46,970 bases of DNA from CAZMSD01 sp964568855 (GTDB lineage Bacteria; CAIWAD01). Shown here in pieces: positions 35,050-44,392 of the stretch; the stretch's first letter is position 1, and each line of letters starts with the position of its first letter. Made by a program: the position numbers and the translations under genes. Below the pieces are notes generated by a model, which saw only the letters and a list, made by a program, of their open reading frames with translations, did not search any database and was not told the origin of the DNA. The stretch covers positions 1 to 46,970 of the forward strand of contig CAZMSD010000036.1 of assembly GCA_964568855.1 (NCBI GenBank). The letters are read 5' to 3'.

Positions 35050-36070
35050 ATGAACGGTTTCCTGCTGCTGCTGCTGTCACTCGCCCTCTTCGCGCTCGGC
35101 TACGTCTTCTACGGAGGCTGGCTGGCGCGCCGGTTCAAGCTGCACCGCGACGCACCCACTCCCGCCCTTAAGCGCCGCGACGGCGTTGACTTCGTACCGG
35201 CCCGTAAACCCGTGCTGATCGGCCATCACTTCGCCTCCATCGCCGGGGCCAGTCCCATCGTGGATCCCGTGCTGGCCGCGGTCTTCGGCTGGCTGCCGGT
35301 CTGGCTTTGGATCGTTGTCGGCGGGATCATGCTCGGCGCAGTCCACGACTTCAGCAGCCTCGTGGCCTCGATCCGCCACCGCGGCGCCGGCATCGGGGTG
35401 ATCATCGAGCGCTACATGGGCCGCCGGGGCCGGCTGCTGTTCCTGCTATTCAGCTGGCTGACCATGCTGCTGGTGATCGCCGTGTTCACCATCCTGGTCT
35501 CAGGAACCTTCGTCCAGGTGCCGGCGACGGCCAGCAGCTCGATTCTGTTCATTCTACTGGCCCTGGGTTTCGGTTTTCTGCCGCAACCGCTACCTGGCGA
35601 CGCTGGTCACCGTCGCTGGCGGAGCGCTGCTGTTGTTCAGCAACGCCGGCCTGTCCATCTGGCCGCTCTTCGGCACGGCCAACCAGCTGCTGGCCGCCCT
35701 GGCACTGCTGACAATATCCGTCTGGCTGGCGCGGAAAGGGGAAAGCAACGTCTTCGTCCGCTGGCCCATGTACTTCATGTTCCTGGTGACGCTGAGCAGC
35801 CTGGTGCTGCTGATCTGGCACAGCGCGACTTCCGGGAACCGGATCATGGCCCTCCTGGCCGGGGCGCTGTTCCTGCTGGCCCTGGTCCTGGCCCGCGAGG
35901 CCTGGACCTCCCTGCACGGCGCCTCGGCGAAGCACGGTGAGGTTCCTCTCCCGAGCGCGGCGGCGTATCCCCCCGGCGAAGCGCAGGGTGCCAGGGTAAC
36001 CTCATCGCCCCCGGGCGGTCACAGATCCGCGTCATCGGCGAACCGTAGGCAGGGGGAGGAAGTGGATTAG
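35050..36070 (+). pseudogene. cstA: Remnant of carbon-starvation protein CstA (deleted and frameshifted)
   Basis: The first frame (from ATG 35050) encodes about 174 residues matching the CstA N-terminus: a first helix, RDGVDFVPARKPVLIGHHFA, SIAGASPIVDPVLAAVFGWL and the GAVHDFSSLVASIRHRG block. Homology then stops at about 35570 and resumes in the next frame from about 35573 with CRNRYLATLVTVAGG and IWPLFGTANQLLAALALL, which is C-terminal CstA sequence ending at 36070. The middle of the protein, well over 100 residues in known members of 480-700 residues, is absent. Intact CstA proteins import peptides or pyruvate. Either a real deletion or an assembly collapse could explain this; the product should not work. 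Confidence 0.8.
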
Positions 36071-36094
36071 GCCCTAGTCGAAGGATCTGCCCGA

Positions 36095-39000
36095 GTGCCC
36101 CTGCTGAAACACAGCCCTGTTCTCGATCGCGGCGATTCCCGCCGGTGGAATCGCGCGCTGTGCTCCCTCCTGCTGCTCTGTCTCCTGCCCGGCCTTCCCG
36201 GCGCGGCTTCCCCTTCGCGTTCCTTCAACGCCCGCGAATACCTGGGCCAGAGCGGCTTCCGCAGCGTTCGCGATTCCCTGCTGAGTTACAGCGCGGACAG
36301 TCTCCACATGGACGTGGCCGAGCGCCAGAGCCGGCTGAGCGGGAACTCCGGCGTGCGTTTCCAGAACCTGGAACTGCGCAGCCCGGAGATCCTGGTGGAC
36401 TGGAAGCGGAATCTCGTGGAGGCCTGGATCGAGGAAGGGCAACTGCCGCCGGATGCGGGTTCCTGCGGTGGTCACCTGGGATCGGGAGGGCCCGGTGATT
36501 TCGCGGAGGACGCCCCGGCGCCGGAGGACGCCGCGATCCGGATCATGGCCGACACCGGGTCCCTGGCGGACTCGCTGCGGGCCGCGGGCCTGGACGAGGA
36601 ACTCGTCGCGGCCGGAGCGGCGGAAGCCGCCTGGCCCCATTTCAGCGACGGCGCGCTCTCCTTGAGCGGGCAGCGGATGAGCCTGGACCTGAAGACCCGG
36701 CAGGGACACGTGATCGAGGGGCGCACCGCCGAAGGCCTGAGCCGCTACGGAGGCAGCACCATCAAGCGCGTGGCGCCCCGGGAAATGCACGTGGACCGGG
36801 CGATTTTCACCACCTGCGACGAGGACTGCCCGCACTACCATTTCCAGGCCCGCGAGCTCAAGATGCTGGTCAAGGACCGCGTGCTCGCCCGCGACGTATT
36901 TCTCTGCTTCGGCAACGTGAAGACGCTCTACAGCCCGGTGGCCACCTTCAGTCTCAAGAGGGGCCGGGCCAGCGGCCTGATCCTGCCCTCCTACGGCGAA
37001 ACCGCCCAGCAGGGCCGCAAGCTGGACCACCTGGGCTGGTACTGGGCGGTCAGCGACTACTGGGACACGCAGTTAAGGATGAGCTACGCCGAGAAAGGCC
37101 CCGACTGGCTCTTCGTCAACCGCACGGTCTACCGCTGGGACGCCAGGCACTACGGCAACCTGTCCGCCAGTTACAATCTTTCGCAGACCAGTTCAAACGA
37201 GGGTTGGGACCTGCGCTGGCGCCACTCGCAGGCCCTGACGCCCTACATCGGCCTTAAGGGCGACCTGCGCCTGGCTTCCAGCCGCCGTTTCTACGAGAGC
37301 ACCAGCGACAACCTGGAAACCCGCCTGACCCGCAACCTGACCAGCAACCTGAACCTGAGCGGACGTTTCCCCGCGCAGCAGATCAGCTGGTCGCTGAACG
37401 CCAACGCCACCCAGGATCTGGAAGAGGGCCAGATGAGCGGGATCCTGCCGCGCCTGAGCCTGCGCTTCCCCACGGTGAATCCCTTCCGCGGCCCGCTGGA
37501 GCGCAGCACTGCGCCCCACGGCAGCTTCCGCCGCTCCCTGCAGGAGTGGCTGGGCGGCGCGGTAATGAGCATATCCAGCACCGCCCAGACCCGCTTCAGC
37601 ATGCAAGACTGGGACTACGCCGCGGCGGAGAAGCGCAGCGGGGCCGAGCACAGGCTGGGCCTCTCGGTGCCCGGACGCCTGGGCGTCTTCTCGCTCACGC
37701 CGCGACTGAACCTCCGCGAGCAGTGGGTCAACGAGGTGCAGGAACTCAGCCCGCGGCCCGACGGCGGCCTGGATACGCTGAGCAACCCGGGCTTCGCCGC
37801 CCGGCACACGTTTTCGCTGGGACTGGCCTCTTCCACCAAGCTCTACGGGATCGCCCGGCCGCGGATCGGCCGCCTGCTGGCCCTGCGGCACGTGCTGACG
37901 CCCAGCCTCAATTTTTCCTGGGCACCCGATTTCTCGAAGGAATCCTGGGGCTACGTGGAAAGCGCCGTCTATGGACTGGCTGGAGCGCCTTCCAAGGAGC
38001 ATCCGGGCATGGGCGAGCTGGGCGAGGAACCTCGGACGGCGCGCCTGGATCGCTTCGCGGGCTCGCTCTACGGCGCCACGCCCTCCCGCGAGACACTGCG
38101 CCTGGGCTTCAGCCTGGACCAGCTCTTCCAGGGAAAATGGCGGCCGCGTCCCGGATCGCAGGGCGACCGGGACGGCGCCCTGCGGGAACAGGCCGATCTC
38201 GATTCCGCGGGAGGAATTCCAGGGCCGGGCGGAGCGCCCGAAGAAACACCCTTCGCCGGTGATACAGGAAGCGCGGCCTCCGGGACGTCCGCGTCGCCGG
38301 AAGCCGTGGATGCTGCAGAGCCCGGCGAACCGGACCTGCTGGAAACCCGGCGCGAACCCGAGCCGGTGAAAAGCGACCTGCTCAACATCTCTTCCAGCTC
38401 GAGCTACGATTTCACCAAGGAGAGTTTCCGTCTGGCTGATCTGAGCAGCCGCTGGCGCATGGATCCGCTGCAGGTGGCCGGCCTGCGCCTGGGCCCCGTG
38501 AGCACGCTCTCCTTAAGCATGACCACCGTGCACACCTTCTACAAGACGGATCCGGCGACCGGGTCGCGCATCGACTGCCTGATCTGGACCGAGGGCAACG
38601 GGCTCAAACCCCGCCTGCCGCGGCTGATCCGCACCGGCCTGACCCTTTCCACCCGTTTCTCGGGAGGGCGCGGCGGAGGCTTCGGCGGCAGGGATATGAC
38701 CGAAGAAGCCGATTCGCTGGGCGCCGACCGCAGCGCGGGACGCTTCGATCCGCAGTTCGGCTCTAGCGACATGAGCCTGCCCTGGGACCTCAACTTCTCG
38801 TGGAGCTGGTCCAGGAACAGCTCCAACCCGCTCAATCCTTCGCGCAGCAACTTCCTCAACGCCTCGGGATCGCTGCGCTTCTCGCCCAACTGGAAGATCT
38901 CCACGGGGCTGCACTACGACTTCATCGAGGGCCGCTTCAGCTCCAACAGCATCCGCATCTACCGGGACATGCACTGCTGGGAGGGCCGCTTCACCTGGAA

Positions 39001-39115
39001 TCCGCGAGGCCCCAATCCCAGCTACCACCTGCTGATCACCGTGAAATCGGAACTGCTGCGCGACCTGAAGTGGGACAAGCGCAAGGGACGCTCGGGTACG
39101 TATCACACCTTCTAG
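36095..39115 (+). CDS. lptD: LPS-assembly outer-membrane protein LptD
   Basis: This 1006-residue protein has a signal segment (about 22-38, ending PGAAS), an OstA-like N-terminal beta-jellyroll with ARSGNSGV-type repeats, and the conserved Cys-rich FTTCDEDCPHYHFQAREL (about residue 237). A large beta-barrel follows. A hydrophilic Gly/Glu/Pro-rich insertion lies at about residues 685-760. The protein ends in Phe, as barrel substrates of the BAM machine often do. LptD inserts lipopolysaccharide into the outer leaflet. The GTG start at 36095 has AAGGAT upstream and follows the cstA remnant by 24 bases. Its stop overlaps that of the convergent antiporter gene (shared CTAG). Confidence 0.9.
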   Translation: MPLLKHSPVLDRGDSRRWNRALCSLLLLCLLPGLPGAASPSRSFNAREYLGQSGFRSVRDSLLSYSADSLHMDVAERQSRLSGNSGVRFQNLELRSPEILVDWKRNLVEAWIEEGQLPPDAGSCGGHLGSGGPGDFAEDAPAPEDAAIRIMADTGSLADSLRAAGLDEELVAAGAAEAAWPHFSDGALSLSGQRMSLDLKTRQGHVIEGRTAEGLSRYGGSTIKRVAPREMHVDRAIFTTCDEDCPHYHFQARELKMLVKDRVLARDVFLCFGNVKTLYSPVATFSLKRGRASGLILPSYGETAQQGRKLDHLGWYWAVSDYWDTQLRMSYAEKGPDWLFVNRTVYRWDARHYGNLSASYNLSQTSSNEGWDLRWRHSQALTPYIGLKGDLRLASSRRFYESTSDNLETRLTRNLTSNLNLSGRFPAQQISWSLNANATQDLEEGQMSGILPRLSLRFPTVNPFRGPLERSTAPHGSFRRSLQEWLGGAVMSISSTAQTRFSMQDWDYAAAEKRSGAEHRLGLSVPGRLGVFSLTPRLNLREQWVNEVQELSPRPDGGLDTLSNPGFAARHTFSLGLASSTKLYGIARPRIGRLLALRHVLTPSLNFSWAPDFSKESWGYVESAVYGLAGAPSKEHPGMGELGEEPRTARLDRFAGSLYGATPSRETLRLGFSLDQLFQGKWRPRPGSQGDRDGALREQADLDSAGGIPGPGGAPEETPFAGDTGSAASGTSASPEAVDAAEPGEPDLLETRREPEPVKSDLLNISSSSSYDFTKESFRLADLSSRWRMDPLQVAGLRLGPVSTLSLSMTTVHTFYKTDPATGSRIDCLIWTEGNGLKPRLPRLIRTGLTLSTRFSGGRGGGFGGRDMTEEADSLGADRSAGRFDPQFGSSDMSLPWDLNFSWSWSRNSSNPLNPSRSNFLNASGSLRFSPNWKISTGLHYDFIEGRFSSNSIRIYRDMHCWEGRFTWNPRGPNPSYHLLITVKSELLRDLKWDKRKGRSGTYHTF

Positions 39116-40401
39116 CGGGATGCGCGGCCGATCTCTCCCGAGCGCTCCAGGGCCATCTTGAAGAGCACGGGTCCGATCACCTGGTTGAGCACCACGGCGG
39201 CCACCACCACCTCGCGGATCTGCGGGCCCACCACGGGCAGCTCGCGGGCCGCCACCGCCGCGAAACCCAGGCTGACTCCCGCCTGGCCCAGGAAGCTCAT
39301 CCAGCCCACCCGGCGGATCGCCGTCTCGCCGCGGGAGAGCAGGGCTCCCGCACCGGTGCCCAGCCACTTGCCGGCCGCTCGGAGGGCCACGAACAGCAGC
39401 GCCGCCGGCCAGAGCCGGGCCAGGACCTGAAGATCCAGGGCGGCGCCGGCCAGGCCGAAGAAGACCAGGAAAACGGGCAGGGCCGCCTCTTCCAGGTGAT
39501 CCAGGAAATTCCGCCCGCGGTCCGAGAAGTTGGCGATCACGAAGCCCGCCGCCAGGGCCAGCATCAGCGCGTCCAGGTGCAGGTCCTGCGCCAGGCGCAC
39601 CAGGAACAGCCCCGCGGCGATGATCACCAGGTGCAGCAGCTTGCCCACCCGGTGCAGGTACCAGATGAAGGCGAAGCCCACCAGGCCGCCGCAGAGCAGG
39701 CTGAAGAACAGGGCGAGCAGCTCCCGCGGAATCCCGTGGTCTCCCGCCGGGGCTCCCAGCAGCGGCGCGGCCAGGGACAGGACCAGCGCGAAGACCAGGA
39801 TCACCGCCACGTCCAGCAGTACGGTGGCGCCCAGGGCCGTGTCACGCAGCGGCCCGGCCGAGTGCGTCTCCACGATCACGGCCACGGTGGTGGCGGGCGA
39901 GACGGCGGCGGAGATCACCCCCAGCAGGCAGGCGGCCGCAATCAGCGCGGGCAGCGTCAGCTCGCTCAGGAAGGGGAAGAAGGGAGCACAGAGCATGTAG
40001 GCGCCGGCCACCAGTGCGCCGCCCAGCAGGAGCTGGCCCGCCGCCACGGAGACGATCCGTCCCAGGCGCGGCTTGAGGGAACTCCAGCGCAACTCGGCCC
40101 CCGCTGTCAGCGCGATGAAAAACAGGGCCAGTTCGTCGATCCCCGCCAGGTAGCGTACAACATCCTCGTTGAGCACCTCCAGCAGGTCCGGCCCGCAGAG
40201 GATGCCGGCCAGGATGTAGCCCGTGATGGATGGCAGACCGACGCGCCGGGCCCACTCCCCGGCCAGACTGCCGGCGAGGATCAGGAAGCCGAAGGCGATG
40301 GCTGCGTGGTGGCCCAGCCCGGGTGCCTCCTCCAGGCCCAGGGAACCGAGACCCTTGGTCAGCAGCAGCAGGACCACAAGAAAAAACAGGCGGACTAGCA
40401 T
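39112..40401 (-). CDS. CPA2-type cation:proton antiporter (second of pair)
   Basis: This 429-residue membrane protein has about 12 hydrophobic helices and the Na+/H+ exchanger fold. Family-like segments include LPSITGYILAGILCGPDLL, ELALFFIALTAGAEL, an LLGVISAAVSPATTVAVIVE substrate-helix region, and AGVSLGFAAVAARELP near the C-terminus. The family exchanges Na+ or K+ for protons across the inner membrane. No regulatory TrkA domain is attached. It starts 7 bases inside the end of the upstream antiporter gene, so the two are translated together. Confidence 0.85.
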   Translation of the reverse strand: MLVRLFFLVVLLLLTKGLGSLGLEEAPGLGHHAAIAFGFLILAGSLAGEWARRVGLPSITGYILAGILCGPDLLEVLNEDVVRYLAGIDELALFFIALTAGAELRWSSLKPRLGRIVSVAAGQLLLGGALVAGAYMLCAPFFPFLSELTLPALIAAACLLGVISAAVSPATTVAVIVETHSAGPLRDTALGATVLLDVAVILVFALVLSLAAPLLGAPAGDHGIPRELLALFFSLLCGGLVGFAFIWYLHRVGKLLHLVIIAAGLFLVRLAQDLHLDALMLALAAGFVIANFSDRGRNFLDHLEEAALPVFLVFFGLAGAALDLQVLARLWPAALLFVALRAAGKWLGTGAGALLSRGETAIRRVGWMSFLGQAGVSLGFAAVAARELPVVGPQIREVVVAAVVLNQVIGPVLFKMALERSGEIGRASR

Positions 40402-41615
40402 TTCGCCCGGCCCTCCGCCACCACTGCGCTGAGGATCGCGAAGACCAGCACGCCGGGCACCGTGATGCCCAGGACCCAGCGACCGCCCGGTCCGCCCAGG
40501 AGCTGCAGGTGGCTCAGGGCGATGGCCAGGGCCACGCCGCCCTGGGGCAGCAGGATCCAGCCGGGACTCCGCGCGGGCCGGGTCTCCTCCGCCGTTTCGC
40601 CGCGTGATACAATATCGGTCTCACCGGGCAGGGGCCAGATCCGATCGCAGAGGCGCCAGCCGAAGAACTTGCCCGCGGCGCGAAAGGCCACGTAACACAA
40701 CAAGGCGGGCGCCAGCATCCAGCCCACCGGCTCCCAGAGCAGTCCGGCGGCCAGGATCAGCCCCAGGAACAGCGGCTGTTCGTAGATCACCAGGAAGCGG
40801 TAGAGGTGGTTGGCGTGCGAGCTCTGGTTGATCAGCCAGACGCCCACCACCAGGTTGAGGAACAAGGGGGAGATGCGCATCACCGCGGCCACGCCCCCGC
40901 AGAAGATCAGCACGCCCACCACCAGCACCACCATCCGGCTGGCCTCCATCCCGCGGGCCAGGAAGAAATGGAAGATCCAGCCCAGCAGGATTCCCAGGCT
41001 GAGGGGCAGGATGAGCTGCAGCACGGCCGGCAATTGCGCGGCCAGCCGCGGGTTCGGGTGCGCCAGTGCCCAGGCGGCGCCCAGCAGCACCACGGCGTAG
41101 ATCCCGTCGAGGTTGGAGTACATCAGGGCCCGCCGGAGCCAGGCGCTGCGCCTGAGCCCGGCGTCCTGGACCAGCAGGCCGATCAGGGTGGGCGAGGTGG
41201 CGCCCGCCGCAAGACCCAGGGAGGCGGCCGCCGGCGCGGCGTCCTCCAGGCCGGCCAGACGGAAAAAGACGTAAAAGACTCCGCCCAGAACCAGCGAGCA
41301 GAGCAGGAACTGCAGCAGGCTGCCACTCCAGTCGGCGGCGGGGATGCGGCGCACGTCCCGGAGCTTGAGCTGCAGGCCCAGCACCAGCCCGACCCAGCCG
41401 ATGGCCAGGTTCAGTACGGGATCCAGCAGGGCCAGGGAATCGCGGCCGATCAGGCCCAGACCCGCGGGGCCCAGCAGGATGCCCACCAGCAGGTAGGCCA
41501 GGCCGCCGGAGAAGCCCATCCGCAGCCAGAGCGGCAGTTTCGAGGGCCGGAACAGGTGCAGACCGGCCAGGACCACGAGGGCGGCCACCAGCAGCAGGGC
41601 GTAGACGGAGTGCAT
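40395..41615 (-). CDS. CPA2-type cation:proton antiporter (first of pair)
   Basis: This 406-residue protein has about 12 hydrophobic helices and is similar in plan to its downstream neighbour. It has an N-terminal GGLAYLLVGILLGPAGLG segment, LNLAIGWVGLVLGLQLKL, the substrate-helix region LGLAAGATSPTLIGLLVQDAG, and a C-terminal PQGGVALAIALSHLQ. I used the ATG at 41615, which begins directly with the first helix; the upstream extension is not family-like, though no ideal ribosome site is visible. The overlap with the next gene suggests the two products may work as a heteromeric pair. That is inference. Confidence 0.8.
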   Translation of the reverse strand: MHSVYALLLVAALVVLAGLHLFRPSKLPLWLRMGFSGGLAYLLVGILLGPAGLGLIGRDSLALLDPVLNLAIGWVGLVLGLQLKLRDVRRIPAADWSGSLLQFLLCSLVLGGVFYVFFRLAGLEDAAPAAASLGLAAGATSPTLIGLLVQDAGLRRSAWLRRALMYSNLDGIYAVVLLGAAWALAHPNPRLAAQLPAVLQLILPLSLGILLGWIFHFFLARGMEASRMVVLVVGVLIFCGGVAAVMRISPLFLNLVVGVWLINQSSHANHLYRFLVIYEQPLFLGLILAAGLLWEPVGWMLAPALLCYVAFRAAGKFFGWRLCDRIWPLPGETDIVSRGETAEETRPARSPGWILLPQGGVALAIALSHLQLLGGPGGRWVLGITVPGVLVFAILSAVVAEGRAKC

Positions 41616-41659
41616 GCTCCAAGAAATCAATCGCCCGTCTGGAAAGGAAGCGGGACATG

Positions 41660-41690
41660 AAAAAACCCGGCCGCCCACGGGCGACCGGGT
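41660..41690 (-). terminator. Rho-independent terminator after the lamin-tail-domain gene
   Basis: On the minus strand a GC-rich hairpin (ACCCGG...GCCC / GGGC...CCGGGT) is followed by six T residues. It ends the 41.7-43.5 kb gene just before the antiporter pair begins. Confidence 0.85.
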
Positions 41691-41731
41691 GTGTGTGACA
41701 GATCGGCCGAAGCCGTATTACCGGGTTGCGC

Positions 41732-43465
41732 CTAGCGCACCAGCAGCATGCGGCCGGTGAGGGCGCGACCTTCGCTCTGCAGCGTGTAGAAGTAGATGCC
41801 CGAAGCGAGGTTCGAGGCGTCGAAGCTGACGGTGTGCTCGCCCTTCTCCACGACGCCGTCCACAAGGGTGCTCACCGTGCGGCCCAGCAGGTCACGGACC
41901 ACCAGGCTCGTCTCGGAGGCCTGGTCCAGGCTGAAGCGGATCACCGTGTTCGGGTTGAAGGGATTGGGATAGTTGCCCAGCAGCGCGAAGCTGGTCGGGA
42001 GATCCTCGGCCTCGATCACGGTGCAGCATTCCACATCGGTCTCCACCAGCGGCTCGATCTTGAAAGCGCCGTAGGAATAGAAGACGATACCCTGCACGTG
42101 GTAGCAGTAGTCCAGCACCGGGTGGCCGGCCGGAGGATCGGCGAAGAGGTCGTTCACCAGACAGGATCCCGAGACATCGCTGATCTCCCACTCGCCGTAT
42201 CCCATGTCGGGATTGGTGCAGGTGGTGTTCTCCGCGCGCACCTTGACGCTCTCGGCGGCTTCGCTGTTGGCGGTAGCACAGTCGACCACGATGAAATCGG
42301 GAACGGGATTGCCCGAGCTCAGCACGGTGTAGTCGGCGGGGCCGCTGATGCTCAACTGGGTCATGTTGTAATACTCGCTCACCTGGCCGGTCACGTCCAC
42401 CTCGTCGCCAATGGCCACGGCGCTGTTGTCGCCGTAGACCTTGATGCCCGACCAGAGGGCTTCCGCATCCTGGATGAAGAAGCTGTTGTAGTCGAGCTGG
42501 GTCACGATACCGCTGGTGTTCACCACCAGGCCCAGCATGGCGGAGTCGCCTGAGGGATCACCGCCCGGATCCTGGATCTCGGCGATGGTGTGGGTGGGAA
42601 CCACGTCCATGACGGTGTAGTCGTACGTGTAGGACTCGGTCGTGGCGTCGTCCACGTCGGTGGCTTCCACGTAATACTCAACATAGGCGCCGTTGGCCTG
42701 GGCGGGAATGTCCCCGGCGTAAACCGTGAGAACCAGGGTCGCCATGGGCACCGCATTAGGAGCGCCGCCGTCGACCGTGTAAATCAGGTTGACTTCGGCA
42801 ATGCCGCTGTCATCCAGCACATCCGCGGTGACGGTCACGATGTCCGCACTGCCGGGAGCTCCGGGATCCTGGCTGACCCAGCAAATGACGGGCGGCAGGT
42901 TGCCGGTGGGATTGGCCGCACCGGGTGTTCCGTAATCGCCGTCACCATAGGGGTAGTCGGAGGGAGTTTCCCACCAGTTGGAGGGATCGTTCTGCGGACC
43001 GGCCAGGTTCTTCAGGAACATGCTGTGTCCCGTGGGATCGGGCCAGGGGCAGGCGCCCGAGTACTCGACGCGCGCGAGTTCGGTCGAGCCGTTCGTCGTG
43101 TCGACGATCACCAGCTCGTCGCCGCCGTTGGCCAGGGCGATGTCTCCGCCGTACTCGTAGTCCTCGTCGGGCAGGCCGCCGTTCAGCAGCGGATCGCCGT
43201 TGCGCACGAAGAGACCGTAACCGCCTGAAGGAATGATCACCGTTCCGGTAATGATGTGATCGTCGTAGTCATCGTCCATGATGGTCATTCCATCCAGGTC
43301 GATGTCGCCGCCGGTGGCGTTGTACAGCTCGAAATACTCGCCGTAGCTGTCGGAGACCGCGGAGGGATTCTGCATGATCTCGGTAATCACGAGGTCGCCC
43401 GGATTGTAGGCCAGTACCGGACCGACCAGGCCAGCCAGACCAAGCAAGAGCAGTTTCTTCTTCAT
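41732..43465 (-). CDS. Secreted lamin-tail-domain protein with YPNPFNP C-terminal sorting domain
   Basis: This 577-residue secreted protein has signal peptide MKKKLLLLGLAGLVGPVLA, then a lamin-tail domain (residues about 20-150, GDLVITEIMQNPSAVSDSYG and EYFELYNATG). It continues with an Ig-like domain, an OB-fold-like region resembling those beside nucleases (SFFIQDAEALWSGIKVYGDN), and a C-terminal domain (about 490-577) with YPNPFNPNTVIRFSL and SGIYFYTLQSEG. That last domain is the FlgD-Ig/type IX-like sorting tail common in FCB-group bacteria. No nuclease motif is visible. The ATG at 43465 has AAGGAA 9 bases upstream and opens the signal peptide, so I rejected the earlier start. Confidence 0.88.
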   Translation of the reverse strand: MKKKLLLLGLAGLVGPVLAYNPGDLVITEIMQNPSAVSDSYGEYFELYNATGGDIDLDGMTIMDDDYDDHIITGTVIIPSGGYGLFVRNGDPLLNGGLPDEDYEYGGDIALANGGDELVIVDTTNGSTELARVEYSGACPWPDPTGHSMFLKNLAGPQNDPSNWWETPSDYPYGDGDYGTPGAANPTGNLPPVICWVSQDPGAPGSADIVTVTADVLDDSGIAEVNLIYTVDGGAPNAVPMATLVLTVYAGDIPAQANGAYVEYYVEATDVDDATTESYTYDYTVMDVVPTHTIAEIQDPGGDPSGDSAMLGLVVNTSGIVTQLDYNSFFIQDAEALWSGIKVYGDNSAVAIGDEVDVTGQVSEYYNMTQLSISGPADYTVLSSGNPVPDFIVVDCATANSEAAESVKVRAENTTCTNPDMGYGEWEISDVSGSCLVNDLFADPPAGHPVLDYCYHVQGIVFYSYGAFKIEPLVETDVECCTVIEAEDLPTSFALLGNYPNPFNPNTVIRFSLDQASETSLVVRDLLGRTVSTLVDGVVEKGEHTVSFDASNLASGIYFYTLQSEGRALTGRMLLVR

Positions 43466-43951
43466 GGGCTTGTTCCTTCTTTTCATGGGCGGTCGGGGGC
43501 ACGCCGAGCCGCGTATACTCCAGGTGCGCCGCATCCATCGCGGCGACCAATCTGCATGTACATAGGCGCCGGGGGCGAAAGCCCGCCGGGTTGTGATACA
43601 ATGTCGTTATCAGGCCAAGGGCACATTCATACCTGGTGGCATGAATTCAGGTTAATTACATAGCTATTTCAAAGCTGAAACTCAATCGATATCGGCATCC
43701 CAATGGAATCCGGCCTGAGTTCCGACTCGAAATCAGCTTACAGCCGAGGGGAAGTTATCAGGTTCGCGTTTATACATGGCGAGCTTTGAGGCCACAAGCC
43801 GCGTTAGGGAGATGTAAGCGGATATACAATCGGTGAATGACGGATACGGGCTGATGCAGCGGCCGGAAAATTCAGGTCTCGGGTTTCACCCTTACCATGA
43901 CGGATGCAGAATCGCTTCCTCCAGAACCAAGGAATACAACTGCGAGCCAGG
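43466..43951. other. Gene-poor, AT-richer stretch before tRNA-Arg
   Basis: I see no believable gene here. The first 150 bases are still GC-rich upstream sequence of the lamin-tail-domain gene. From about 43600 composition shifts to AT-richer DNA. It contains a GTGATACAATG word at 43593 and a palindromic TTTCA-N4-TGAAA site at 43667-43680 that recurs inverted at 44156. It may be the left edge of an acquired region. Confidence 0.5.
43667..43680. repeat. Palindromic repeat, copy 1 (TTTCA-N4-TGAAA)
   Basis: TTTCAAAGCTGAAA is itself an inverted repeat (TTTCA/TGAAA) and is the exact reverse complement of the 14 bases at 44156-44169. Similarity extends for another five bases (ATTGA) with one inserted base. 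Confidence 0.6.
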
Positions 43952-43980
43952 TTGACAATCATGTGCGGGCTTGGTACACT
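43952..43980 (+). promoter_or_regulatory. Consensus sigma-70 promoter for tRNA-Arg
   Basis: A perfect -35 TTGACA (43952-43957), a 17-base spacer and a -10 TACACT (43975-43980) lie about 24 bases before the tRNA 5' end. Confidence 0.8.
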
Positions 43981-44003
43981 TTGATCTTGTTTTTCGGCCG
44001 GAA

Positions 44004-44077
<74 letters not shown>

Positions 44078-44088
44078 TTGACTATCAT

Positions 44089-44117
44089 AGGGTTCGCATT
44101 CATGCGAACCCTTTTTT
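44089..44117 (+). terminator. Rho-independent terminator of tRNA-Arg
   Basis: A GGGTTCGCA / TGCGAACCC stem with a very small loop is followed by six T residues. It begins 11 bases after the tRNA 3' end. Confidence 0.85.
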
Positions 44118-44392
44118 CGCTCCTATTCCCACCCAATTCCCACCAGAGCTATTGATTTCAGCTTTGAAACCATCAGCGGTTCATACAAGTGCTGCAGAAA
44201 CACGGCTGAAATTATCAGCTGAGATGAAGGAAGTCCCCAGTTAAGCGTCCTGTGGAAGTCGATTCTGGTGTGCTAGGCAAGGACGCTTCTGAGCGCGGCT
44301 TAAACTATACATCCAGGCTATCGCTTCGTTTGCCCTCCAATGGGCCGCCACAATAACGAGTAAACTTGAACATTCGCTAACGATCCCTCATC
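44118..44392. other. Non-coding stretch between tRNA-Arg terminator and integrase
   Basis: I see no gene here. It holds palindrome copy 2, the GCTGA-N5-TCAGC palindrome near 44203-44217, and an 8-bp inverted repeat AAGCGTCC (44243-44250) / GGACGCTT (44281-44288). This density of dyads next to a recombinase gene suggests recombinase or accessory-protein binding sites, but this is inference. Confidence 0.4.
44156..44169. repeat. Palindromic repeat, copy 2 (TTTCA-N4-TGAAA)
   Basis: TTTCAGCTTTGAAA, preceded by ATTGA, is the inverted partner of the site at 43667. The two copies bracket tRNA-Arg at a distance of about 490 bases. A further small palindrome, GCTGA-AATTA-TCAGC, lies about 35 bases downstream. 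Confidence 0.6.

Noticed and set aside
9625..41703. GTGTCAC / GTGACAC as a second repeated word
   Set aside because: My count of about eight copies is near what base composition predicts, unlike GTGATAC.
43590..43604. Extended -10-like TTGTGATACAATG on the plus strand
   Set aside because: No matching -35 and no gene downstream; it is better treated as one copy of the widespread GTGATAC word.
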